A stretch of 64,000 nt of DNA from Massilia sp. BJB1822 (GCF_013369485.1 NZ_JABWEB010000025.1:1-64000), one strand, 5' to 3'; shown: positions 55,297-64,000, counted from the stretch's first letter. A program made the numbers and translations. The notes: generated from the sequence alone by a model not told the origin.

Positions 55297-56625
55297 TCAG
55301 CGGAAATTCGCCGCGACTTCGCGCAGGTCATCGCTGGCCAGCACGCCGGCAGCGGCGCGCAGGCGCAAGGTGGCCATCAGGTAGTTGTAGCGGGCCTGGG
55401 CCAGATCGCGCTTGCTGGTGAACAGCTGCTGCTGCGCGTTCAGCAAGTCGAGGTTGATGCGTACGCCACCCTTGATGCTCTGTTCGGTGGCCTTGACCAG
55501 CAGCTTGCCGGAATCGACCGACTTCATCAGCGCCTCAATGCGCGCCACACTGCTGCTCATCAGGTTGTAGTTCTTGCGCAGCTCGACCGTGACCTTGTCG
55601 GTTTGCGTCTGCAGGTCGGCCTTGGCTTTTTCCTGGTTGGCCACGGCCTGGCGCGACGCCGCGCTGACCGCTCCACCGTTATAAATCGGAATATTGACCT
55701 GGATGCCGATGCTGCGCACCATGGTTTCCTGGTTATACGTGGTAATGGAGTCAGACACGCTCTTGCCATAAGTGCCGACCAGGTCCACACGCGGCGCATG
55801 GCCGGAGCGCTGCTTGCTCACTTCCTGGCGCGCAATCTCGACGCCGTAAGTCAGCGTCTTGATATCGGGATTATTCTCCAGCGACAGGCGCTTCCACTCC
55901 TCGAAGCTCTGGCCGCTGCCAGTGCGCACGCGGAAGTCCGGCGACAGGCCATCGAGTTCGCCCGGCTCGCCGCCGATAATGCCGGCCAGGTTGGTCAGGG
56001 CGGTATTCACATCGTCCTGCGCTTCCAGCACCTGGGCTTCGGCCACGTCGAGACGGGCCTGGGTTTCCAGCATATCGGTCTTGGCCGCCTCGCCTTTTTC
56101 GAACAGGCGGTCGTTGACCTTGCGCTGTTCGGCATACATATTGCGCTGCGCCTCGGCCAGGGCCAGCTGGTCTTTCTTCAGCAATACGTCGAGGTAGGCG
56201 CCGGTTACGCGCAGCATCACTTCCTGCGACTGGCTCAGGTACTGCATGTCCGAGTAATTGGTTTGCGCGATGCCTTGCTTGTAGCGCGCGAAGCCATCCA
56301 TATTGAACAGGGGCTGGCGCACTTGCAGCGTGGAGCTGCGAGAAAGATAGTCGCGCGGCTCCTCGTGCTTGCCGATGGTCAGGGTGTTGCGATTCTGGCT
56401 GCCGCTAAAGCTGCCACTGACACTGGGCAGCAGATTGGAGCGGCCCATGATGCTGTTTTCCTGGCCGGCATCGCGCGCCGCGCGCGCGGCGCGGAAGGCC
56501 GGGTCATTCTGCAGCGCCGCTTCGTAGGCTTGCAGCAAACCCAGGGCCGAGGCGCTGCCCACTTGCAGCAGCAGCGCCGCGCCCAGGGCCAGCGGCAGCA
56601 GGCGGTTCTTGCTATGGCGGGCCAT
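55297..56625 (-). CDS. TolC-family outer membrane channel of the type I secretion system
   Basis: A 442-residue outer-membrane protein with signal peptide (LLPLALGAALLLQVGSASA, cut before LGLLQAYEAAL). It carries TolC features: AYEAALQNDPAFRAARAARDAGQEN, LSRSSTLQVRQPLFNMDGFARYKQG, and the second-repeat motif IQVNIPIYNGGAVSAASRQAVANQE. It is not lipidated, unlike the NodT-type channels in the efflux operons. It lies 3 bases downstream of the HlyD-like gene and so completes the exporter. Confidence 0.93.
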   Translation of the reverse strand: MARHSKNRLLPLALGAALLLQVGSASALGLLQAYEAALQNDPAFRAARAARDAGQENSIMGRSNLLPSVSGSFSGSQNRNTLTIGKHEEPRDYLSRSSTLQVRQPLFNMDGFARYKQGIAQTNYSDMQYLSQSQEVMLRVTGAYLDVLLKKDQLALAEAQRNMYAEQRKVNDRLFEKGEAAKTDMLETQARLDVAEAQVLEAQDDVNTALTNLAGIIGGEPGELDGLSPDFRVRTGSGQSFEEWKRLSLENNPDIKTLTYGVEIARQEVSKQRSGHAPRVDLVGTYGKSVSDSITTYNQETMVRSIGIQVNIPIYNGGAVSAASRQAVANQEKAKADLQTQTDKVTVELRKNYNLMSSSVARIEALMKSVDSGKLLVKATEQSIKGGVRINLDLLNAQQQLFTSKRDLAQARYNYLMATLRLRAAAGVLASDDLREVAANFR

Positions 56626-56628
56626 GGA

Positions 56629-57993
56629 TCAGTCCTCCGACAGCGAAGAGTGGGCGCGGTCGAAGATTGGCTTGAGCAGATAGCTCATCAGCGTGCGCTC
56701 GCCGGTTTTCACGAAAACTTCCACCGGCATGCCGGGCTGGATGTCGAGCTTCTTCTGCGCGATCAGCTTGGCCCCTTCCGGCGAAACGCGGGCGCGCACT
56801 TTGTAGTACGCCGCGCCGGTACGCTCTTCCACCGAACGGTCGGCCGAGACCTGGGTCACAATGCCAGGAATATGAGGCGTCTTATTGGTATTAAAGGCGG
56901 AAAACACCAATTCCACCGGCAAGCCATGGTGCACACGGTCAATCAGATTCACTGGCAATTGGCCTTCCACGATCAGCGGATCGTCGCTTGGTACGATATC
57001 CATCATTTTGGCGCCCGAGCCAACCACGCCGCCACGGGTGAAGACATTCAAGCCCACGACAATACCGTCCACCGGCGCCTTGACGTCGGTATTATGCAGA
57101 TCGTATTCCAGTCCTTCCAGGCGGCTCGCCATGGATTCGGCTTCGCGCTGGGTATCCGACAGCACGGTGCGTACCTCCTTCTGGAAATCCTGGGCGCGCT
57201 GCGCGCGACGCAAGGTAATTTCCATGATCTGGCGCTGGGTGCGGCCCAGATTCCCCGCATCCTCGGACATCGCGCCGCTCAGCTGCGCATAGGTGCGTTC
57301 CAGTTCCAGCAGACGGCTGCGCGCCACATAACCTTCGCGCGCCAAATCGCGGGTGTTGTCCAGCTGCTCTTTCAGAAAACCGATCTGCGCCTTCTTCGCT
57401 TCGCGCGACTCTTCCAGGCCTTTCATTTGCGACTTCAGGCCGGCGATCGTCTCTTCATACGTTCCCAATTCGCTTTCGAGCGCGCCGCGGCGCGACGAAA
57501 ACAATTGATTCTGCAAGGCGAAGCCAGCGACCACCCGCGGGTCGTTCTTCATCGAGTCCAGCGCAGGCGGAAAGTCTATATTCTTCTTGCCGTCGCGTTC
57601 GGCCAGCAAACGTGCTTCGGCCAGACGCTGGGTTATGTACTGGGCGCGGACACTCTCAGCTTGCGAATTCGACAGCACGCTATTCATGCGCACCAGCACC
57701 TGCCCTTTTTTCACTACATCGCCATCCTTGACCAGGATGTCCGCGATGGTGCCGCCAGTCAGATGCTGCACGCTCTTGCGGTTGCCCTCAGCGGTGACGA
57801 AACCGGGCATGGGCACGCCTTTGTCCAGCGGCGCGAAGCAAGCCCATAACAGAAAACCGCCAAATGCCACAACGATCAGCAGCCAGCCCAGCCGGCTATA
57901 GGAAGCAGCGTCGGTTTTCACTTCCAGCGGGGTGACGTCATGCGTGATGACTTCTGCCACCTCGGTTTTTTTCGGAACCATATTTGTCATCAT
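56629..57993 (-). CDS. HlyD-family adaptor of the type I secretion system (PrtE-like)
   Basis: A 454-residue membrane fusion protein. After a short cytoplasmic tail, one membrane segment at about 32-52 (LGWLLIVVAFGGFLLWACFA) is followed by PLDKGVPMPGFVTAEGNRKSVQHLTGGTIADILVKDGDVVKKGQVLVRM, long coiled-coil hairpins, and the conserved C-terminal PGMPVEVFVKTGERTLMSYLLKPI. This is the PrtE/RsaE group that pairs with PrtD-like ATPases. The first ATG overlaps the ABC stop (TAATG); the second ATG at 57990 has a better spaced AGGAG. Confidence 0.94.
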   Translation of the reverse strand: MMTNMVPKKTEVAEVITHDVTPLEVKTDAASYSRLGWLLIVVAFGGFLLWACFAPLDKGVPMPGFVTAEGNRKSVQHLTGGTIADILVKDGDVVKKGQVLVRMNSVLSNSQAESVRAQYITQRLAEARLLAERDGKKNIDFPPALDSMKNDPRVVAGFALQNQLFSSRRGALESELGTYEETIAGLKSQMKGLEESREAKKAQIGFLKEQLDNTRDLAREGYVARSRLLELERTYAQLSGAMSEDAGNLGRTQRQIMEITLRRAQRAQDFQKEVRTVLSDTQREAESMASRLEGLEYDLHNTDVKAPVDGIVVGLNVFTRGGVVGSGAKMMDIVPSDDPLIVEGQLPVNLIDRVHHGLPVELVFSAFNTNKTPHIPGIVTQVSADRSVEERTGAAYYKVRARVSPEGAKLIAQKKLDIQPGMPVEVFVKTGERTLMSYLLKPIFDRAHSSLSED

Positions 57994-59813
57994 TACTCCT
58001 GTTCGGTGGAAGCTTGCTGCGCATCGGCGGCCTGCTGTCCGGCTTGTTGCTGAGCTTGCAGCGACTGTGCCGCAGCCTGGGCTTGCGCTTGGGCCTGCGC
58101 CTGCGCCTGCTGTTGCGCCACCAGCTGTTTCTGATTCGCTTCCTGCAGCGCGTTCAATACATCGCGGGTCGGACCGAAGGCCGCAGTCATGCCATCACGC
58201 AACAGCAAGAGCTTGGTGGTGGCGCCAATGATGTTGGTGCGGTGGGTGATCAGCACAATCGTTTTTCCGCGCTGACGCAAGTCTTGAATGGCCTGCAGCA
58301 GTGCGGCCTCGCCGGTATCGTCGAGATTCGAATTCGGCTCGTCCAGCACGATCACGGCCGGATCGCCGTACAAGGCGCGGGCCAGGCCCAGACGCTGCCG
58401 CTGGCCGCCGGACAGGCCGGCGCCGCCATCGCCCAGGATGGTGTCGTAACCTTTGGGCAGGTGCAAAATCATGTCGTGCACACCGGCGCGTTTCGCAGCC
58501 AGCACCACTTTTTCCGCATCGATCTCGCCAAAGCGGGCGATGTTTTCGCTGACCGTACCGCCAAACAATTCGATGTCCTGCGGCAAATAGCCCAGGTGCG
58601 GACCCAGTTCCGCTTTATTCCACTGGTAAATATCGGCGCCATCCAAACGGACTTTGCCGACGGCTGACGGCCATACGCCCACCAGCAGGCGCGCCAGGGT
58701 CGATTTGCCGGAACCGCTGGGGCCGATCACGCCCAGCACCTCGCCCGGAGCGAGCGCAAAGGTCACGCCTTTCAATACCGGCACGTTGACACCCGGCGGC
58801 GCGGCGGTCACGCCTTCAACAGTCAGGGCGCCGTTCGGCTTCGGCAATTCCATGCCGGCGGGGCGCTGCGGATTGTTTTCCAGCAGCTTGGTCAAGCGTT
58901 CATACGCGCTTCGGGTACTGGCGAAGGACTTCCAGACGCCAATCAGCTGCTGCACCGGCTGCAGGGCGCGGCCAACCAGGATAGAGGCGGCGATCATCAT
59001 GCCGGGCGTGATTTTCCCTTCGACCGCCAGCAGCGCGCCAAAGCCCAGCACCAGCGATTGCAGCGATACCTGCACGAACTTCGTCGCCGCCGCCACCTTG
59101 CCGGCTTTTTCGCTGGCCTCGCCCTGCAGCTGCAGGAAGCGTCCTTGCAGCTTGAGCCAGCGGCCCATCAGGTTCGGCAGCATGCCCATGGATTCGATCA
59201 CTTCCGCATTGCGCAGATTGTTCGTCGCCAGATTCGAGGAGGCCAAGGCCATGGAATTGGCTTCGGCCAGCGGCTTGTGCGAGACGCGCTCATTGATATA
59301 GGCCAGCGCCACCAGAATCGCCGTACCGCACAGCGCGAACACGCCGAGGGACGGTTCGAACAGGAAAATCACGATCAGATAGACCGGGAACCAGGGTGCA
59401 TCGAAAAACGCAAACAATGCATTCCCCGTCAGGAACTGGCGCACATTGGTCAGGTCCATCAGCGCCTGGCCGGCATTGCCGCCTTCTTTCTTCAGATTCT
59501 GCTCGAACGCCGCGGTATACACACGCTTGTTCATGTCCATGTCGAAGCGGGCGCCGACACGGATCAGGACATAGGAGCGCAGCAGCTCCAGCAGGCTCAT
59601 AAACAGGTAAGCACCCAGCATCATCAACGTCAGCATGAGCAGCGTGGTCTCATTACGGCTCGGCAGCACGCGGTCATAGACCTGAAGCATGTAGATGGAC
59701 GGCACGAGCATCAGCAAGTTGCTGATGGCACTGAAACAGCCGATAGTCATGAAGACGCCTTTGAACTTCGTCAGCGCCAGCTGGATCTCGTTTTGGATTT
59801 TCGAATTTTTCAT
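57993..59813 (-). CDS. Type I secretion ABC transporter ATPase/permease (PrtD/RsaD-like)
   Basis: A 606-residue half transporter. A six-segment membrane domain (about 20-310, starting [41 protein letters not shown]) precedes the nucleotide-binding domain. This has Walker [10 protein letters not shown] near 363-371, signature [15 protein letters not shown] near 465 and Walker [14 protein letters not shown] near 486. No C39 peptidase domain is present, as in exporters of C-terminally signalled RTX proteins. Residues 563-606 are an unusual Gln/Ala-rich tail ([20 protein letters not shown]). It is the first gene of the operon, downstream of the surface protein it probably exports. Confidence 0.94.
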   Translation of the reverse strand: MKNSKIQNEIQLALTKFKGVFMTIGCFSAISNLLMLVPSIYMLQVYDRVLPSRNETTLLMLTLMMLGAYLFMSLLELLRSYVLIRVGARFDMDMNKRVYTAAFEQNLKKEGGNAGQALMDLTNVRQFLTGNALFAFFDAPWFPVYLIVIFLFEPSLGVFALCGTAILVALAYINERVSHKPLAEANSMALASSNLATNNLRNAEVIESMGMLPNLMGRWLKLQGRFLQLQGEASEKAGKVAAATKFVQVSLQSLVLGFGALLAVEGKITPGMMIAASILVGRALQPVQQLIGVWKSFASTRSAYERLTKLLENNPQRPAGMELPKPNGALTVEGVTAAPPGVNVPVLKGVTFALAPGEVLGVIGPSGSGKSTLARLLVGVWPSAVGKVRLDGADIYQWNKAELGPHLGYLPQDIELFGGTVSENIARFGEIDAEKVVLAAKRAGVHDMILHLPKGYDTILGDGGAGLSGGQRQRLGLARALYGDPAVIVLDEPNSNLDDTGEAALLQAIQDLRQRGKTIVLITHRTNIIGATTKLLLLRDGMTAAFGPTRDVLNALQEANQKQLVAQQQAQAQAQAQAQAAAQSLQAQQQAGQQAADAQQASTEQE

Positions 59814-59918
59814 TTAGTACATCACACTAAAGGGATGGCGCCGCAGCGCTGAGACAACCGTTACCACCGCCAGGAAGCAGATGCCGGGACAGAATTGGCC
59901 TGCATCAATCGGTCGATG

Positions 59919-59968
59919 AGATGCGACATTATCCCTCAAAACGATCAGGATATGTGATGTGGGTCACA
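59919..59968 (-). promoter_or_regulatory. Crp-type site and promoter of the type I secretion operon
   Basis: On either strand 59953-59968 reads TGTGA-N6-TCACA, the perfect core of a Crp/Vfr-type binding site. On the minus strand it is followed by overlapping -10 candidates TAATGT (59931-59926) and GATAAT (59933-59928). With the first, the start site would be near 59919 and the palindrome centre at -41.5, the classical class II activation position. The leader to the ATG at 59813 would be about 106 bases. The rest of the 59814-60045 gap shows nothing else I can name. Confidence 0.6.
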
Positions 59969-60045
59969 AATTTTTCTTGAATAAGAAAAACCGCCTTTTA
60001 GCAAAACAAAGACGAAGCAACTCAAGAGTGAACTTCCATGGAGGA

Positions 60046-60099
60046 AACAAAAAAGGCCGAGCTTGCGCTCGGCCTTCATGGGTAGCACGAGTGCTACCC
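60046..60099 (-). terminator. Terminator pair after the surface-layer-like gene
   Basis: Reading the minus strand after the stop at 60122 there are two hairpins in series. First, GGGTAGCAC-TC-GTGCTACCC (60099-60080). Then a 10-base stem AAGGCCGAGC / GCTCGGCCTT with loop GCAA (60076-60053), followed by a T run. The second is a strong Rho-independent terminator; the first may protect the transcript's 3' end. They separate the abundant surface-protein mRNA from the exporter operon. Confidence 0.92.
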
Positions 60100-60121
60100 A
60101 GTCTCTTGGCTAATTCAGCAA

Positions 60122-63100
60122 TTAGGCCAGGGTGACGATACCACCAGCTGCAGTGGTATTGGTTGCATCAGCGTGGAAACCAACCAGGATGATGGTTTCG
60201 CCAGCAATGGTACCAGTGGTGTTGGTATCGTAGGTTACAGCGGTGTCAGCACCGTTCGCAGCGAAGGTGAAGGTGCCAGCAGCTGCGTCGTAGGTACCGG
60301 AAGCGAACACGACTTTGTTGTCGGCAGCAGCCAGGTTGGTACCGTTCAGCACCAGGGCGCTGGTGGTGAAGGCGCTGATGAAGCTCAGGTCGATCTTGTC
60401 GCCAGCAACCACGCCTTTGACGACGTCGAAGGTGGAGGTCAGCTCGGAGGTCTGGATGGTGGTCGAGGTGTTGGCACCCGAATCACCAGCAGCCACTTGC
60501 TTGATGGTTGCTTTGTTGCCCGACACGGTGATCAGGTCAGCACCAGCATTGCCGATGATAACGTCAGCACCGCCGCCGCCAACGATCACGTCTTTACCAG
60601 CGCCACCGTAGATGGTGTCAGCACCGGTACCGCCGGTCAGGGTGTTGGTCACGGCAACGCCACCGGTAACAACGGTCGAACCTTTGATGGTGTTCGTGCC
60701 AGCGGTTTCAGTGATGGTGACAGCCTTGGTTGCCAGCTGAGCATCGATCACGTCGCCACCGTTTGCCGAACCTTTGATGGTCACGGCAGCGGTCAGGGCG
60801 CCCGAGGTCCAGGTCAGACCGGTGTTGGCAGCGCCAGCGCCAGCAACATTCAGGCCCGATGCGTCAACGGTGGTCAGGCCGGTACCGGCGAAGGTCAGGC
60901 CGGTGGCTGCGGTGCCCGAGACTTTCAGGGTGGTCGCGCCATTGCCGTCAAGGATAACCAGAGACTGAGCAACCGAACCGTCTGGAGCGGAGGAGGTGTC
61001 GGTGGTGGTCACGTTCACGGTTTCAACGTTGCTGATATTGACGGTGCCGAAAGCTGCGGTAGCAGCGGCAGTGGTCTTGATGTTCAGCACGTCAGCGGTC
61101 TGGGTGGCGAACGCAGCGTTCGAGATGGTGTAAGCACCAGTCGAAGCCGAGGTCAGGGTCAGCGTGCCGTTCGAAGCCAGGTTAGCCAGGCTCAGAGTCT
61201 TACCAGCAGCTTGGCCGCCGGTCGTGACAGCGTTGAAGCCACCCAGAGCAGCCACGTCAACGGTGGTGTCAGCCACGCCGCCGGTCAGCTTCAGGATTTC
61301 GAAACCGGTTACGGCGGTTTTGAAGGTTGCATCAGCGTCAGCAGCGTCAGCAGCAGCCACGGTCATGGACAGGGTGTCGGACGTGCCGGAACCACCTTTA
61401 ACGGTACCGCCAGCACCCAGAGCACCAGCCAGGATCACGGTGTTGTTACCCGCGCCCATGTCGGTAGCAACAGTGCTTGCGCCCAGGGAGATGGTGTCGT
61501 TGCCAGCGCCGCCTTTGAAGACCACGGCATTGCCCAGAACTGGGGTGATGGTCACGCCACCGGCCGAGCCAGTAGCATCAACGGTGGTCAGTGCACCAAC
61601 AGCCGACAGGCCGCTGACGGTCACGGCTTTGGCGCCGGTCACGGTCAGGGTGGTAGCCACGTTAGCAGCGATATCGGTGATGGTTGCTTTTGCGCCGCCG
61701 TCGATCGAAACGGTCTTAGCTGCGCCAGCTGCCAGGGAAACGCCGCTGGAGGTACCGCCGACAGCTTTCACTGCCAGGGTGGTGGCGGTGTTGTCGGTGA
61801 TGGTGCCGCCGGTCACGGTGTCCAGGGACAGGGTCTGCACGCGGGTGCCAGCAGCAGCGGTCACGTTCACGTTCGAGCTGGTGTTAGCCACGGACAGGGA
61901 AGTCAGGCCGTCAGCAACGATGGTTGCGGTGCCGATGTTGCCGTTCAGGCTGACGTTGGTCAGCTTGGTGCCGGTAGCAGCGCTAGCGCCGGAACGGTCA
62001 GTGATGTTCACCTGGTCGCCACCAACGGTGGACACGGAGGTGAAGGCGTTGGCAACAGCGGTGCCGCCAACGGTGATGTGTTGACCAGCAACTGCACCGG
62101 TGCTCAGCACTGCGGTGGTGCCGCCGCCGATGACGGTAACGGTGGAGGCACCAGGCGTTACCGCGCCTTGGGTGGTCGGAGCAGCAGCGGTAACAGTAAC
62201 GTCTGCGCCCGCACCACCACTGGTGATAGCAAAGTCACCAGTAACAACATCAGTTACCACGCCACCAGTTTTAGCGGTGAAAGTAACGGTGCCGTCGGCG
62301 TTATCAACGGCCACCCAGTGGGTGCCAGCTGCCAGGTTATAGGCCGCAACAAACTTGGCCGCATTCTGAATAGCAGTCTGGGCAGCGGTCAGAATCACAG
62401 CAACGCCGTCAAAAGTCACGGTGTCGGCGTCGGTGTTAGTACCGAACGTGGCTTTGAACACTTCTTTAACAGTAGCAGAAGCGCCAGTCTGCGCAGCCAC
62501 GGTCACGCCGGTGGTAGCGGCAGCGGTTACGCTCACAGCACCCGCACCTGCAGTTTTAGCATTAACTTGGGTCATGCCGGTGAAGCCAGTGCTGTCCACG
62601 GTCAGGCCGGCACCGGTGGTGCTCACGTTCAGGGTTTCAACGTTTTTGATGGTCAGGCTGCCTGGCAGGGTGCTGCCGGTCAGAACTGCATTGATCACGT
62701 CGTTGCCAGCGCCGCCGTCGATCGAGTCGAAGGAGCTCAGGGTGTCGGCTTTGCTGCCGTCGAAGATGTCGTTGCCACCGGTGCCAGCCAGCGTGTCAGC
62801 GTTGGCGGTCAGGGTCGTGGTTTGGGTTGGGGTGGTGATGACCACGATGTTGGCGATGGTCGCCACAACGGTTGCGTGGTAGTCAGCAACAACGGTAGCG
62901 TTCGACACGCCAGCCAGCAGGCCGCGGGCAGCAGCAGCAGCAGCGTCGCCGGAGAAGGCGTTGATTTCGGTGATGGTGTCCAGGTTGGTGGTGAAGTCTT
63001 TCGCCACGCCCAGTTTGTTGGTCACTGCGGCCTGGTCTTTCTTAGCCTGGTCGGAGGTGTTGTTGAAAGCACCTTGGGTGATGGCCAGAGCAGCGTTGGC

Positions 63101-63457
63101 ACGGGTGGTGCGGCCGCTGGCGATCTCGTCGATCCACCATTTAGCGCCTTCGATGTCGGCTTCGCGGCCGAAGATGTTCTGGTACAGAGCAGCAACGAAT
63201 TTCGACACGCCGATCTGGGAGTTGTCGTTACCGTACAGGTCGATGGCTTCTTTGGAGGTGTTGAAGCTGTTTACCAGATTGGTCAGAGCCTGGTTGCTTT
63301 TCGCGCCGATGATGGCGTCCAGTTCGGCCAGGGTTTTTGGCGCTTTCAGGGCGTCCAATTGTTTGGTGTAGTTATCCAGGCCATAAGGATCGGCTGGACG
63401 ACCGAAGTAGGAAACGTACAGTTGCTGTGCTACGTCAATGTAATCGGCTGCTGCCAT
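60122..63457 (-). CDS. RsaA-like surface-layer RTX protein with N-terminal DUF4214 domain
   Basis: A 1111-residue secreted protein without signal peptide or any cysteine. Residues 1-200 hold DUF4214-like helices (ADYIDVAQQLYVSYFGRPADPYGLDNYTKQLD; VAALYQNIFGREADIEGAKWWIDEI), the same module as in the RTX protein at 31378. The body is Thr/Ala/Val/Gly-rich beta repeats with RTX units at about 225-260 (GTGGNDIFDG, GGAGNDVINA) and about 975-1010 (LTGGTGADTIYGGAGKDVIVGGGGADVI). The C terminus, ending in GFHADATNTTAAGGIVTLA, should hold the secretion signal. The layout recalls Caulobacter RsaA. It lies just before its likely exporter operon. AAGGA precedes the ATG. Confidence 0.87.
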   Translation of the reverse strand: MAAADYIDVAQQLYVSYFGRPADPYGLDNYTKQLDALKAPKTLAELDAIIGAKSNQALTNLVNSFNTSKEAIDLYGNDNSQIGVSKFVAALYQNIFGREADIEGAKWWIDEIASGRTTRANAALAITQGAFNNTSDQAKKDQAAVTNKLGVAKDFTTNLDTITEINAFSGDAAAAAARGLLAGVSNATVVADYHATVVATIANIVVITTPTQTTTLTANADTLAGTGGNDIFDGSKADTLSSFDSIDGGAGNDVINAVLTGSTLPGSLTIKNVETLNVSTTGAGLTVDSTGFTGMTQVNAKTAGAGAVSVTAAATTGVTVAAQTGASATVKEVFKATFGTNTDADTVTFDGVAVILTAAQTAIQNAAKFVAAYNLAAGTHWVAVDNADGTVTFTAKTGGVVTDVVTGDFAITSGGAGADVTVTAAAPTTQGAVTPGASTVTVIGGGTTAVLSTGAVAGQHITVGGTAVANAFTSVSTVGGDQVNITDRSGASAATGTKLTNVSLNGNIGTATIVADGLTSLSVANTSSNVNVTAAAGTRVQTLSLDTVTGGTITDNTATTLAVKAVGGTSSGVSLAAGAAKTVSIDGGAKATITDIAANVATTLTVTGAKAVTVSGLSAVGALTTVDATGSAGGVTITPVLGNAVVFKGGAGNDTISLGASTVATDMGAGNNTVILAGALGAGGTVKGGSGTSDTLSMTVAAADAADADATFKTAVTGFEILKLTGGVADTTVDVAALGGFNAVTTGGQAAGKTLSLANLASNGTLTLTSASTGAYTISNAAFATQTADVLNIKTTAAATAAFGTVNISNVETVNVTTTDTSSAPDGSVAQSLVILDGNGATTLKVSGTAATGLTFAGTGLTTVDASGLNVAGAGAANTGLTWTSGALTAAVTIKGSANGGDVIDAQLATKAVTITETAGTNTIKGSTVVTGGVAVTNTLTGGTGADTIYGGAGKDVIVGGGGADVIIGNAGADLITVSGNKATIKQVAAGDSGANTSTTIQTSELTSTFDVVKGVVAGDKIDLSFISAFTTSALVLNGTNLAAADNKVVFASGTYDAAAGTFTFAANGADTAVTYDTNTTGTIAGETIILVGFHADATNTTAAGGIVTLA

Positions 63458-63549
63458 GATGGTAAGTCCTTTATATAAAGTGGTGTAAAACCAAAATTCT
63501 GCAATCCAGGGCTAACAGCGCTGTCGGCCGCAGGACGCTTTTTTGCAGA

Positions 63550-63601
63550 AGTGCGAAGTATATTGCCACAACAGGGGGGAGATGTTGTGATGACCGTCAC
63601 A
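63550..63601 (-). promoter_or_regulatory. Crp-type site and promoter of the surface-layer-like gene
   Basis: A second perfect TGTGA-N6-TCACA palindrome lies at 63586-63601. On the minus strand it is followed by TATACT (63562-63557) as -10, placing the start near 63550 and the palindrome centre at about -43.5; CAATAT as -10 would give -40.5. The leader would be about 93 bases. The spacer differs from that of the exporter site, so this is a shared regulator motif rather than a duplicated promoter. Confidence 0.6.
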
Positions 63602-63740
63602 AATCATGGTTTTTTATGAAAAAAATCGTATATTTCCGACATAATTTCCCATTTTTTTTTACTCAGCCTTATCTATTCAATATCGGCAGTGGGAATTCGT
63701 GAGTTTTATTCTTTAATTTTCGGCTAAGTATATAAATAAA
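63602..63740. other. AT-rich intergenic stretch
   Basis: Very A/T-rich sequence between the Crp-type site and the upstream gene's terminator, with several runs of T and A (for example nine T at about 63651-63660). I see no gene. Such a stretch may serve as an UP-element-like or curvature region for the strong surface-protein promoter, but that is inference. Confidence 0.4.
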
Positions 63741-63767
63741 AAACGCAGGCCACAGCCTGCGTTTTTA
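63741..63767. terminator. Bidirectional Rho-independent terminator
   Basis: A 10-base stem AAACGCAGGC / GCCTGCGTTT with loop CACA (63741-63764) has A-runs on one side and T-runs on the other, so it can stop transcription in both directions. It ends the partial minus-strand gene at the right border and isolates the promoter of the surface-layer gene. Confidence 0.9.
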
Positions 63768-63787
63768 TCATTGATTTTCACCGGAAA

Positions 63788-64000
63788 CTAGCGGGACCAG
63801 CTGGTCGCTCCCATCACCGTCATGCCGGCGCGTGAAGTGTTTTTAAATATATAACCAGCCTGTTCAGCGCGGGAACCGCCAATATAGCCCTGGATTTTCG
63901 TATTGGTCATAAAGTCATTGCTCAACTCGCCTTTATCGCTGATGGAACCGGTGCCGCTTACATCGATCCGATCAGAGCCGCCTACCACCGTCACACCGGT
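63788..64000 (-). CDS. C-terminal part of an unidentified protein (5' end beyond window)
   Basis: The frame is open to the window edge, so only the last 70 residues are visible: TGVTVVGGSDRIDVSGTGSI, SDKGELSNDFMTNTKIQGYI, GGSRAEQAGYIFKNTSRAGM, TVMGATSWSR. The pattern GxIGGxxAExAGYxF loosely recalls the last strands of TbpB-like surface beta-barrels, and TVVGGSD/TVMGATS hints at an internal repeat. I do not assign a function. It is closed by the terminator at 63741-63767. Confidence 0.6.
   Translation of the reverse strand, partial: TGVTVVGGSDRIDVSGTGSISDKGELSNDFMTNTKIQGYIGGSRAEQAGYIFKNTSRAGMTVMGATSWSR

Noticed and set aside
55264-57849. An 861-residue plus-strand frame opposite the TolC and HlyD genes
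   Set aside because: It runs across two well-supported minus-strand genes and their junction, and shows no recognisable motif.
60173-63478. A 1101-residue open frame on the plus strand opposite the surface-layer-like gene
   Set aside because: It is the antisense reading of a Thr/Ala/Val-rich gene, gives a Gly/Ser/His-rich sequence without any domain, and covers the promoter side. The minus-strand product has RTX repeats, DUF4214 and a ribosome site.

Overview
The window is high-GC chromosomal DNA from a Gram-negative betaproteobacterium. The gene families (RTX/DUF4214 proteins, a CHASE3 chemoreceptor ending in DWEEF, an RsaA-like surface protein with its own type I exporter, an orphan Liv-type binding protein) and the gene order nadD-rsfS-rlmH-maf-rng point to Oxalobacteraceae, probably Massilia, Duganella or Janthinobacterium. 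This is inference from family resemblance; no 16S gene is present. I see no prophage, insertion sequence, integron or CRISPR array.

Layout. 0-11.3 kb holds two drug-efflux operons that converge with a 4-base gap: TetR / outer-membrane factor / adaptor / RND pump / GyrI-like protein on the plus strand, and MFS / EmrA-like adaptor / outer-membrane factor on the minus strand. 11.4-21.3 kb is a mixed accessory stretch: a YqjD-like anchor protein, a large Ala/Gln-rich protein of unknown function, a branched-chain amino-acid binding protein, a chemoreceptor gene broken by one amber codon, a Upf1-like helicase with a long coiled-coil insert, and a DUF1640-like protein built from sixteen 11-residue repeats. 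tRNA-Thr(CGU) and its terminator follow. 21.4-31.2 kb holds metabolic genes (fbp, pepN, quinone oxidoreductase, mgsA), a DUF4136 lipoprotein, an EamA transporter and a Tat-exported PhoD-like phosphatase. Palindromic repeat elements are scattered here, one of them inside pepN.

31.3-39.3 kb carries an RTX/DUF4214 protein and a compact housekeeping run (yebC, purD, hemF, nadD, rsfS, rlmH, maf, rng), mostly with overlapping or closely spaced genes. 39.4-50.4 kb contains an orphan metallo-beta-lactamase-fold protein, an intact chemoreceptor, a diguanylate cyclase with GGEEI in its active site, and LPS genes (waaF, waaL, a GT2 and a second GT9 transferase). It also has a LuxR-type regulator with a degenerate receiver and a VirK/YbjX protein. 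dnaE and trhO follow.

55-63.5 kb is the most coherent special system: a 1111-residue, cysteine-free RTX surface-layer-like protein, then a complete type I secretion operon (ABC ATPase, HlyD adaptor, TolC-like channel and a small DUF6447-like protein). Both transcription units have a perfect TGTGA-N6-TCACA palindrome about 40 bases upstream of a plausible start site, so a Crp/Vfr-type regulator probably coordinates cargo and exporter. The window ends inside an unidentified gene.
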